This document shows positions 1 through 5,907 of a DNA stretch of 14,640 bases, piece after piece. Source of the stretch: CAZJQT01 sp964604415 (GTDB taxonomy: Bacteria > Patescibacteriota > Saccharimonadia > Saccharimonadales > CAZJQT01); NCBI GenBank assembly GCA_964604415.1, contig CAZRYT010000015.1, positions 1-14,640 on the forward strand. The letters run 5' to 3'. The notes beneath the pieces were generated by a model that saw nothing but the letters and a program-made list of their open reading frames with translations, did no database searches and was not told the DNA's origin. A program made the translations under genes and the position numbers. The stretch's first letter is position 1. Each line of letters begins with the position of its first letter.

Positions 1-49
1 TCGCCAGTTGTCAGGCGAAGCTTCAAAACCTTCTATAGTTTGTTTCCTT

Positions 50-343
50 TCATGAAAGTTCTATAAAAATACATTCGCCTGGGCATTCTTCAGCCGCTTC
101 GATAGCTGCTTCAATTAAACCATTTGGGACTCTGGCCAAACCACGCTGGTTGAGATGTTCACCACTTCTTTGCTCTTCAAGAGATAAATCAGCATCACTA
201 AAATGCGTTGTTAGTTCACGTACAAAAGCTATGCCGCGATCATCCATCACAAAGACATCGGGACAAATTTCTGCGCAAATACCGTCACCAGTACACAGGT
301 CTTCGTCAATCCAGACTTTCATTTGTTGGTAGTTTTCGGCCAT
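50..343 (-). CDS. Small ferredoxin with Asp-type cluster motif
   Basis: A 97-residue soluble protein that should carry one Fe-S cluster and shuttle electrons in the cytoplasm. The binding loop reads CTGDGICAEICP (C17, D20, C23, C27), with a distal CP at C87. This is the spacing of Pyrococcus-type ferredoxins, in which ligand two is Asp, so the predicted ligands are C17, D20, C23 and C87; such sites hold a [4Fe-4S] cluster that converts easily to [3Fe-4S]. C27 and an additional C91 are not expected to be ligands. It is longer than the usual 60-70 residues because of an insertion at about residues 45-72. The start ATG shares one base with the slipin stop (TAATG), so translation is probably coupled; no strong Shine-Dalgarno is visible. 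The second ATG (codon 8) is a less likely start. The electron donor and acceptor are unknown. Confidence 0.85.
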   Translation of the reverse strand: MAENYQQMKVWIDEDLCTGDGICAEICPDVFVMDDRGIAFVRELTTHFSDADLSLEEQRSGEHLNQRGLARVPNGLIEAAIEAAEECPGECIFIELS

Positions 344-1107
344 TATTTGCTTTCTTTGCTCATGAAGTCTTTCACGCTTTGGATAGTATCCATAAACTGG
401 GCTGGGAAGATTATGGTGCTGTTCTTCTCTGTGGCAATTTCTGTTAGTACTTGTAGATTGCGTAGTTGCAGTGCAATTGGATGGTCAGAAATTATGTCGG
501 CGGCTTCGCCTAACTTGGCGGCGCTTAGTTGTTCACCTTCAGCCGCTATGACTTTGGCACGCTTTTCACGCTCTGCTTCGGCCTGTTTGGCCATAGCTCG
601 CTGCATGCTATCGGGTAAAGCTATGTCTTTAAGTTCGACTGTACTGACGTAGATGCCCCATTTCTCGGTGGCTTGGTCCAGTATGGCCTTGATAGAATCG
701 TTGATCTTGGCTGTATCACTTAGAACTTCATCTAAAGCACTTTGGCCTACAACGTTACGCACGGTAGTCTGGGCAATCTGATAGGTCGCCGAGACAACGT
801 TTTCAATCTCTACAATAGCTTTGATCGGATCGGCCACTTGGTAATAAGCGACAGCTGCTACATCTATAGAAACATTGTCCTTGGTTATAATTTTTTGGGT
901 CTCAATCGGCAGCGTTACTGTTCTCAGAGCGACCTTACGCATCTGGTCTACAATCGGAATAATAATTCTAAAACCAGGTTGTTTGACGTCAGGACGGACC
1001 TTGCCCAGCCTAAGCACCACACCACGTTCATACTGATTAATAATTCGAACACCATTGGCTATGATGACTAAGACAACCGCTACGATTCCCCAAATTAGAA
1101 AACTCAT
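343..1107 (-). CDS. Slipin / stomatin-like SPFH-domain membrane protein
   Basis: 254 residues. An N-terminal hydrophobic segment (about 4-19) is followed by the stomatin entry NQYERGVVLRLGK (24-36), the SPFH/Band 7 domain (about 25-180) containing LPIETQ and TKDNVSIDV, and an Ala/Glu-rich coiled coil with AEAEREKRAKVIAAEGE (about 176-192). This matches bacterial slipins, which oligomerise on the inner face of the membrane and organise membrane microdomains or associated proteases. The usual partner gene, an NfeD-family protein, is absent; the gene is instead coupled to a ferredoxin. A strong GGAGG lies 9 bases upstream of the ATG, and an extended -10 promoter precedes it. Family assignment is confident; the cellular role is not. 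Confidence 0.92.
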   Translation of the reverse strand: MSFLIWGIVAVVLVIIANGVRIINQYERGVVLRLGKVRPDVKQPGFRIIIPIVDQMRKVALRTVTLPIETQKIITKDNVSIDVAAVAYYQVADPIKAIVEIENVVSATYQIAQTTVRNVVGQSALDEVLSDTAKINDSIKAILDQATEKWGIYVSTVELKDIALPDSMQRAMAKQAEAEREKRAKVIAAEGEQLSAAKLGEAADIISDHPIALQLRNLQVLTEIATEKNSTIIFPAQFMDTIQSVKDFMSKESK

Positions 1108-1116
1108 AACACCTAC

Positions 1117-1162
1117 CTCCAGGTTTACAGAGTAATTGTATCATTAATTTATAACTGTCTAA
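1117..1162 (-). promoter_or_regulatory. Promoter and RBS of the slipin-ferredoxin pair
   Basis: Read on the minus strand: a weak -35 TTAGAC (1162-1157), a 16-base spacer, and a -10 TACAAT (1140-1135) preceded by TGA, giving the extended -10 form TGnTACAAT. Transcription should start near 1128 and leave a leader of about 20 nt that contains GGAGG (1121-1117). Assigned by eye from the consensus only. Confidence 0.5.
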
Positions 1163-1181
1163 CTCTTTTATTTCGTAAGCC

Positions 1182-1194
1182 TTGATGGTAAGAT
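1182..1194 (+). promoter_or_regulatory. Possible extended -10 promoter for the tRNA-Leu/tRNA-Val pair
   Basis: TGG followed by TAAGAT (1189-1194) sits 28 bases before the tRNA-Leu 5' end and fits an extended -10 element. No convincing -35 box is seen at the right distance. A short 5' leader would be removed by RNase P. Confidence 0.3.
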
Positions 1195-1222
1195 AACCTC
1201 TGTTCTTGAGAGGTTTGACCTC

Positions 1223-1308
1223 GCGCGAGTGGCGGAATGGTAGACGCGCTAGCTTCAGGAGTTAGTGGGGGCAACCCCATGGAGGTTCAAGTCCTCTCTC
1301 GCGCACCA
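1223..1308 (+). tRNA. tRNA-Leu (anticodon CAG)
   Basis: An 86-nt class II tRNA. The acceptor stem is GCGCGAG (1223-1229) with CTCGCGC (1298-1304), followed by discriminator A and an encoded CCA (1306-1308). The anticodon stem is CTAGC/GTTAG with loop TTCAGGA, giving anticodon CAG at 1256-1258, which reads CUG. The long variable arm (GGGG-CAA-CCCC core) is typical of Leu/Ser tRNAs, and the A discriminator with this D-arm favours Leu. The T-loop is TTCAAGT. It lies 9 nt upstream of tRNA-Val and is probably co-transcribed with it. Confidence 0.96.
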
Positions 1309-1317
1309 CATCGACAA

Positions 1318-1394
1318 GGGTGATTAGCTCAGTTGGCTAGAGCATCTCGTTTACACCGAGAGGGTCGGGGGTTCGAGTCCCTCATCACCCACCA
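1318..1394 (+). tRNA. tRNA-Val (anticodon TAC)
   Basis: A 77-nt tRNA. The acceptor stem is GGGTGAT (1318-1324) with ATCACCC (1384-1390), then A and an encoded CCA. The D-arm is GCTCAGTTGGCTAGAGC. The anticodon stem is TCTCG/CGAGA with loop TTTACAC, giving anticodon TAC at 1352-1354. The T-arm is GGGGG-TTCGAGT-CCCTC. U34 of this tRNA belongs to the set usually hydroxylated to ho5U by TrhO or TrhP, and a trhO gene lies further along this window. T-rich sequence including a T6 run (1408-1413) follows the 3' end and may serve to end transcription; it lies inside the convergent membrane-protein gene. Confidence 0.97.
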
Positions 1395-1395
1395 T

Positions 1396-1674
1396 TTAGT
1401 GTTTTGCTTTTTTGTTAATTCCTCGCCACTTATAACGCTCAGCAAATGACCTTAGGCCACTAAAAGCCACGATTGCCCAAATAATATTGACCACTACACT
1501 TATGTAAGCGAATTTGTGAAACTGGTAAATTATCAGTGCCACTGCGCCGATAAAGTTATCTAGTTCATACCAAAAAGATTTGTTTTTCCATTTACCGATG
1601 TTGATGCGATAAAACCCAAACAAAACAAGCAGTGCGCCAGCCGCGCCGATTAAGTTATATTCAAATTCAGTCAT
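1396..1674 (-). CDS. Small three-helix membrane protein, CBU_0592-like
   Basis: 92 residues with three predicted membrane helices (about 7-22, 40-53 and 57-74), a basic loop after helix 1 (GKWKNKSFWYEL, 27-38) and a basic C-terminal tail ending KKAKH. The pattern of an N-terminal LIGAAGALLVLFG helix, a GKW loop, a second helix with YQFH, and SVVVNIIWAIVAFSGL resembles the CBU_0592 family of small bacterial membrane proteins of unknown function. The start lies 2 nt after the stop of the FAD oxidoreductase gene (TAA-AT-ATG), so the two are very likely co-transcribed. The stop codon lies just beyond the 3' CCA of the convergent tRNA-Val. No biochemical role can be read from the sequence. Confidence 0.8.
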   Translation of the reverse strand: MTEFEYNLIGAAGALLVLFGFYRINIGKWKNKSFWYELDNFIGAVALIIYQFHKFAYISVVVNIIWAIVAFSGLRSFAERYKWRGINKKAKH

Positions 1675-1676
1675 AT

Positions 1677-3314
1677 TTAGCTTCGGGGCATGTGGTCGTA
1701 GAGGTGCTCGAGGCTGTATTCTTGGCGCAAAATTGGCCGCAAGTCTTCCAAATTAACGCCAATTTTGACACCCGGATTCATGATGCCGTACGGGTCAAAA
1801 ATCTGTTTGATCTGCTTAAATAGTCCGTAAACTTCGGCTCCGTAAAGCTTCTCTAGAAAAGGTCCGCGCAAACGGCCATCACCATGCTGAGCAGTGGTCG
1901 AGCCACCCAAGCTCATTATCAATGAGTAATAATCTTCCAGAAGCTTAAAGATCTTCTGGCGGTCACCAACCTCTCCAAGATCAAGCATGGGCTGGATGTG
2001 CAAATTGGCATTACCGGCATGACCCCACACGGCGGTTGGCAGATTGTAGGCCTTAAACATCTGGTAAATAGCCTGGAGAAATTCTTGCAACTTATCAACC
2101 GGCACGATGCCGTCCTCTATTAGCGGTATCGCCCTAGCTGAACCCAAATCATGTGTCAAGTAACTACCGGCGGCTTCGCGGATTTTCCAAAGCTCATCTT
2201 TCTTTTCTTGAGAATCTTCAACCAAGTAATTGATCTGGTATTTTTTGAGTAGTTTAGCAGCACGTTTAACTAGACGCTTTTTAATGCGATCGCTGTTGTT
2301 GTCAAACTCGATAAACAACGTGACCTTTTGGAAAGGCGGCTCAATAGTGCCCTTGAGTAAGGTTGGATTGTGCTGCTGAACAAAGTTAAGCAAATTGTCG
2401 TCTATCATTTCGATAGTAGCTGGCATTTCAGAGAATTTACAAAGTTCGTTAATAATCTCCTGGGCAACTTGGACGTCATCAACAAATCCAACTACTAGGG
2501 TGCTAGCTGGATTGTGAGCGGCTGTTTCTAGGGTTGTCTCGGTCACCAAAGCTAGAGTGCCTTGTGAGCCAACTATTAACGGTGTCAGATCAAACGAGCC
2601 GTCCTTGCGCTTAACTTCGGCCAGGGCATAGCCAGCCGCATTTTTGGTAACGGGCAAAATTGACTGCTTGATGAGCTCTGTGTTTTCTTCAATCAGCTTG
2701 TCCAACTGGCGGTAAACTTCGCCCTCCATACTGGATAGGCCCAGTTTCTTTTGCAGTTCACGCTTGCCGATGCGTTTGGTTTCTATGACTTCACCGTTGG
2801 CCAACACTGCCCGAAGACTCTTGGTATAGGAACGCATGGTGCCGTACTTGATACTGCGCTCGCCACCGGCGTTATTGGCGACTGCACCACCAATGGTGGA
2901 ATACTCTAAGGAGGCTGGGTATGGTGGCAAAAACCGATTATGTGTTAAAAGCGTTTGTTGAAGTTTGCCAAAATTAATACCAGGCTCAACGCTAGCTAGC
3001 CCAGTTTTACCATCAAACTCTATTATCCGGTGCATGTGGGCCGGGAAAACGACCATGATGCCGCTACCCAAGGCGGCGCCACTCTGGTCAGTGCCTGAAC
3101 CGCGCGCAGTCAGCGGAATGACGCGACCACGCTCAGCCAACTGCCAACAAAACCGGGCAGTTTTGCGAACATCGTTTTCGTTCCTTGGATAGACAATAAT
3201 AGCTGGTGGAATGCTAAAGATACTGGCGTCGGTGGCAAAGTATTGACGGGCATCAGAGCTTGTCATGACTTCCCCGCTCAAATGTTCTTGCAAATACTGG
3301 GCAACTTTACTCAT
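1677..3314 (-). CDS. FAD-binding oxidoreductase, GlcD / D-lactate dehydrogenase family
   Basis: 545 residues. An N-terminal FAD_binding_4 (PCMH-type) domain (about 35-175) carries RGSGTDQSG (71-79), PPYPAS (130-135), the IGGAVANNAGG loop (141-151) and KYGTM (156-160). A GSQGTLALVTE segment (249-259) leads into a FAD-oxidase C-terminal domain (about 265-515) with GHAGNANLH (431-439), QHGDG (476-480) and the terminal motif FDPYGIMNPGVK (506-517). These are hallmarks of GlcD, D-2-hydroxyacid and D-lactate dehydrogenases, which oxidise a 2-hydroxy acid through FAD. Larger relatives carry a C-terminal Cys-rich Fe-S domain; here it is absent and no GlcE/GlcF subunit adjoins, so the electron acceptor is unknown. 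The substrate cannot be told from sequence. The ATG has a weak AGAGG 13 nt upstream. Confidence 0.9.
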   Translation of the reverse strand: MSKVAQYLQEHLSGEVMTSSDARQYFATDASIFSIPPAIIVYPRNENDVRKTARFCWQLAERGRVIPLTARGSGTDQSGAALGSGIMVVFPAHMHRIIEFDGKTGLASVEPGINFGKLQQTLLTHNRFLPPYPASLEYSTIGGAVANNAGGERSIKYGTMRSYTKSLRAVLANGEVIETKRIGKRELQKKLGLSSMEGEVYRQLDKLIEENTELIKQSILPVTKNAAGYALAEVKRKDGSFDLTPLIVGSQGTLALVTETTLETAAHNPASTLVVGFVDDVQVAQEIINELCKFSEMPATIEMIDDNLLNFVQQHNPTLLKGTIEPPFQKVTLFIEFDNNSDRIKKRLVKRAAKLLKKYQINYLVEDSQEKKDELWKIREAAGSYLTHDLGSARAIPLIEDGIVPVDKLQEFLQAIYQMFKAYNLPTAVWGHAGNANLHIQPMLDLGEVGDRQKIFKLLEDYYSLIMSLGGSTTAQHGDGRLRGPFLEKLYGAEVYGLFKQIKQIFDPYGIMNPGVKIGVNLEDLRPILRQEYSLEHLYDHMPRS

Positions 3315-3345
3315 AAATTAAACACTACCTCTGTCAATAAGCTCT

Positions 3346-3369
3346 AGCATGCTGGGTATCATGATACCA
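3346..3369 (-). promoter_or_regulatory. Palindromic operator candidate over the FAD oxidoreductase promoter
   Basis: GGTATCATGATACC (3355-3368) is a perfect 14-bp palindrome, next to a second palindrome AGCATGCT (3346-3353). Read on the minus strand, TGG-TATCAT (3369-3361) inside the palindrome looks like an extended -10 box that would start transcription near 3354, 40 nt before the ATG. A dimeric repressor bound here would cover the -10. The link to a regulator is inference. Confidence 0.45.
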
Positions 3370-3386
3370 TATAAAAAATCTGAAAA

Positions 3387-3470
3387 TGGTGCGCGAGAGA
3401 GGATTTGAACCTCCACACCTTGCGGCACTTGCCCCTCAGACAAGCGTGTCTACCATTCCACCACTCGCGC
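3387..3470 (-). tRNA. tRNA-Leu (anticodon GAG)
   Basis: An 84-nt class II tRNA on the minus strand. The acceptor stem is GCGCGAG (3470-3464) with CTCGCGC (3397-3391), then discriminator A and an encoded CCA (3389-3387). The anticodon stem is CTTGT/GCAAG with loop CTGAGGG, giving anticodon GAG (3437-3435), which reads CUC and CUU. A long variable arm (TGCC-GCAA-GGTGT region) marks class II. The acceptor stem and T-arm are nearly identical to tRNA-Leu(CAG) at 1223-1308, which lies in the opposite orientation. T4 and T6 runs (3386-3383 and 3378-3373) follow the 3' end. It begins 44 nt after the binding-protein gene and may share its transcript. Confidence 0.96.
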
Positions 3471-3514
3471 CCGAACATGGTTATATTACCTGATTTACAG
3501 ATAATAACTCAACT

Positions 3515-5302
3515 CTATGGCTTGAGACTGTGGCCTTGGCGGATCATCCAGTTGGCTACGTTATTGAAGCGATCAGAACTGTCGTTAAGGCTCTTATTGT
3601 CAAAGTTGTAGAGGTTTTCGTTGGTCAAATACAGGAAGTTAGGTTGATACAGAGCCATAGCCGGGGCGTCGCTGCGCCAGGCCTGCAAGAATGGCACGTA
3701 TTTGGCCGCCCTAAGGGCTGGATCTTGACGACTACGCCCGGCCTCCAGGGCGCTGTCGGCCGTTTTTGAACTATAGTCCGAGAAGTTCAAACGGCTGGCC
3801 GAGCGTGGATCAGCCTGGGAACTGTGCCAATAAGCAAACACATCAGGATCTGGGCCAATGGTGACAGTACTCAGCAGCGCATCATACAAACGGTTTGATA
3901 TAGAAGTTTGCAGGTCGTTGCCATTCTGCAAAGTTGCTTCACTGCCGACGCCAACTTCCTGCCAAGCTTTCTGAAGAGCGGTAGCTAACAAGCTAAAATC
4001 TTCACTGTTAGGTCCATATAATTTTATGATTAGCTTGTCTTTGCCCTTTTGACGCGTTTGGTTTGGAGCTGGTCTGGCCCAGCCAGCCGCATCTAGTAAT
4101 TTATTAGCTTCAGCCACGTTGGTAGCCACTTGTGGCAGGGTGCGGTTATAGACAAACTGATCTTTCAAGAACGGTTCGTTATCCACCATCACCGGCAAAC
4201 CAAGCTTGTTAACTACCGCACTAACATTAGTTGCCATTATCAAAGCCTGACGCACCTGGGCACTGTTAAGCATCGGACTGTCGGTTTTAAAGAAGGCAAA
4301 CGTTATAGCATTCAGGGGCTTATCATAAATGTGGACATTTTTAGCCTGCGCCAAACTTTCTGGCAAGGAATCAACACCAACCATGGCCGTTACCTCCTGT
4401 TGTTTGAACTTGCTGATCAAACGATCTTGATCACCATAAACCTTAACAATAAACTGGTCTAGCTTGGGGCGACCATCGTAATATTTGTCATTAGCCACAA
4501 GCCCGATATGCTGTTCAAAATCTTGAGTCTTAGTACCTAAAACTTCTACAGTCTGCCAACTAAACGGCCCAGCACCAATTGGGTGGCTGGTGTTAAAGTT
4601 AGCTGACCTTAGCTGCGTAGCTTCGGTACTACCAAGCAAGTGTTTAGGGATAAGACCAGTCGTTAAGCTATATATAAAGGGCGTCAGCGCGCTTGGCAAC
4701 GTAAAGGTGACTGTTCTGTCGTTAACTGCCTTGATGGTGATGCCCTGCCAGCTATGTAACAGAGGTGATTTGGCGTCGGGATTTTGGGCGGTTTGAAAAG
4801 TAAAGACGACGTCAGCAGAAGTTAGTGGGCTACCGTCTTGCCATTTAAGATTAGGTTTTAGTGTGACGGTGTAGGTTTTTTCATCCGGGCTGATAATCCA
4901 GTTTTGCGCAAGCGCGCCAACTAGATGATTGTTGTTGTCGTATGTCAATAAACCACTAAAAACTAGTTTGGAGACGGTCGAATCGGCAAGTCCAGTGGCG
5001 AAAAGCGGGTTGGCGTTGCTAAAACTACCGACCATGCCTTCGGTGTATATGCCGCCTGGTGCTGGCCGATTATCTAAGTAATATTTACCCAAATTTCTGG
5101 CCTGGATCACAACCAAACCACCAACCAAGACCAGCAATAACACCCAAGTGATTACAAAACGTCTGGCATCAAACAGCCTACCAAGTCGTTTGATAAAGTG
5201 TTTTTCCAGGCGATTTTCGGCCTGGGTACCAATGTCTTCAACCCGACCAACGCCATGACGATAACGTCGACGCCAACGCAACTTAGTTGTTCTATTTATC
5301 AT
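3515..5302 (-). CDS. Membrane-anchored peptide-type ABC substrate-binding protein (SBP_bac_5 / OppA-like)
   Basis: 595 residues. A strongly basic cytoplasmic N-terminus (1-48, with an RWRRRYR stretch) precedes one membrane helix (about 49-67), then an external SBP_bac_5 domain (about 85-560). Family signatures: a FSGLLTYD segment (115-122), LKWQDGSPLTSADVVFTF (152-169, the classical signature), IPKHLLG (218-224), IGAGPFSW (242-249) and QVRQALIMATN (349-359). There is no lipobox cysteine, so the protein is tethered by its own helix rather than by lipid. Binding of oligopeptides is the family norm, but the ligand is not proven. No permease or ATPase gene lies beside it; neighbours are secG, a holin-4 protein and an aminopeptidase. 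No Shine-Dalgarno is seen; the start is 13 nt after secG, which suggests translation by coupling or reinitiation. Confidence 0.9.
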   Translation of the reverse strand: MINRTTKLRWRRRYRHGVGRVEDIGTQAENRLEKHFIKRLGRLFDARRFVITWVLLLVLVGGLVVIQARNLGKYYLDNRPAPGGIYTEGMVGSFSNANPLFATGLADSTVSKLVFSGLLTYDNNNHLVGALAQNWIISPDEKTYTVTLKPNLKWQDGSPLTSADVVFTFQTAQNPDAKSPLLHSWQGITIKAVNDRTVTFTLPSALTPFIYSLTTGLIPKHLLGSTEATQLRSANFNTSHPIGAGPFSWQTVEVLGTKTQDFEQHIGLVANDKYYDGRPKLDQFIVKVYGDQDRLISKFKQQEVTAMVGVDSLPESLAQAKNVHIYDKPLNAITFAFFKTDSPMLNSAQVRQALIMATNVSAVVNKLGLPVMVDNEPFLKDQFVYNRTLPQVATNVAEANKLLDAAGWARPAPNQTRQKGKDKLIIKLYGPNSEDFSLLATALQKAWQEVGVGSEATLQNGNDLQTSISNRLYDALLSTVTIGPDPDVFAYWHSSQADPRSASRLNFSDYSSKTADSALEAGRSRQDPALRAAKYVPFLQAWRSDAPAMALYQPNFLYLTNENLYNFDNKSLNDSSDRFNNVANWMIRQGHSLKP

Positions 5303-5315
5303 CAGTTGTCAGACT

Positions 5316-5528
5316 TTAGCTTATTATGCCAATCAGAACTGAAGCCGCAAAAATAATCGCTAAAATAATAGTTATCTGGTGCAAAGTTTTATCTGAGCCA
5401 CGCCGAACTGTATTAACTTCACCGCCGCCACCCAAACCCGCACCCAGGCTGGCACCTCTAGTCTGAATCAAAATCAAGATAGTCAGCAAAACGACTGAAC
5501 CAATTGTTATGTAGTTATAGATATTCAC
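5316..5528 (-). CDS. secG: Protein translocase subunit SecG
   Basis: 70 residues with a GTG start. Two membrane helices (about 6-21 and 51-69) flank the SecG loop: IQTRGASLGAGLGGGG (21-36) followed by VNTVRRGSDKTLHQIT. SecG is the small accessory subunit of the SecYEG channel in the cytoplasmic membrane and promotes SecA-driven export. The start was chosen at the GTG at 5528 because GGAGG lies 8 bases upstream and the GTG overlaps the TGA of the preceding gene (GTGA), a classical coupled start. A longer in-frame reading to 5636 would add 36 residues that only mirror the upstream membrane-protein gene. It forms part of a membrane-protein cluster with the holin-4 and binding-protein genes. Confidence 0.93.
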   Translation of the reverse strand: MNIYNYITIGSVVLLTILILIQTRGASLGAGLGGGGEVNTVRRGSDKTLHQITIILAIIFAASVLIGIIS

Positions 5529-5893
5529 TTCTTTTCCTCCAGTATGGTCGTCACCAGATAGTTTACCAAGCCAATGACCATACCAGCAAGCATAGCGGCG
5601 CCGAAGCCCTTGACGTGCAATGGCTTGTACACCCAACTAACTAGAATTAACATCAGCCCATTGATGACAATCATGAATAGACCAAGGCTAAATAAAATGG
5701 CTGGCAAAGACAAAATAACTATAACTGGCTTAATCACCGTGTTGACCAATGACAAGAGTGCACCGGCAACAATAATGACCCAAAAACTACTGTCATAGCT
5801 GATACGCTGGCCTAGAATGCCGGCCGCTACCCAGAGCCCAAGGCTACAGACAAACCACCTAATAATAAATCGCCCAATCGGACCGCTTTTCAT
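5525..5893 (-). CDS. Phage holin family 4 (YvlD-like) membrane protein
   Basis: 122 residues, almost wholly hydrophobic, with about four helices (roughly 8-27, 36-54, 58-87 and 96-116). The segment LVNTVIKPVIVILSLP (49-64), followed by a GLFMIVINGLML segment (71-82), is the strong signature of the Phage_holin_4_2/YvlD family. Despite the name these are ordinary chromosomal membrane proteins, and their function is unknown; there is no lysis cassette here. The last four bases overlap the secG start. The gene starts 14 nt after the aminopeptidase stop without a visible Shine-Dalgarno sequence, so it probably rides on the upstream transcript. Confidence 0.9.
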   Translation of the reverse strand: MKSGPIGRFIIRWFVCSLGLWVAAGILGQRISYDSSFWVIIVAGALLSLVNTVIKPVIVILSLPAILFSLGLFMIVINGLMLILVSWVYKPLHVKGFGAAMLAGMVIGLVNYLVTTILEEKK

Positions 5894-5907
5894 ACGTCTA
5901 TTCTAAA

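Noticed and set aside
1..49. A short inverted repeat TCGCC/GGCGA (1-18) and an open minus-strand frame at the left edge after the ferredoxin stop.
   Set aside because: The stem is 5 bp without a T run, and the frame has no ATG, GTG or TTG in the window; 49 bases are too few to call a gene or terminator.
3332..3337. A consensus -35 TTGACA on the minus strand before the FAD oxidoreductase gene.
   Set aside because: It starts only 18 bases after any room for a -10; a box at the right spacing would fall on the start codon, so it is probably chance.
5529..5636. An in-frame N-terminal extension of SecG starting at an ATG at 5636.
   Set aside because: It lies wholly inside the holin-4 gene in another frame, reads as an unlikely basic/Trp-rich stretch, and the GTG at 5528 has GGAGG and a GTGA overlap.
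5525..5893. The holin-4 family name as a sign of a prophage or lysis cassette.
   Set aside because: No endolysin, phage structural gene or integrase is near; members of this family are common chromosomal membrane proteins.
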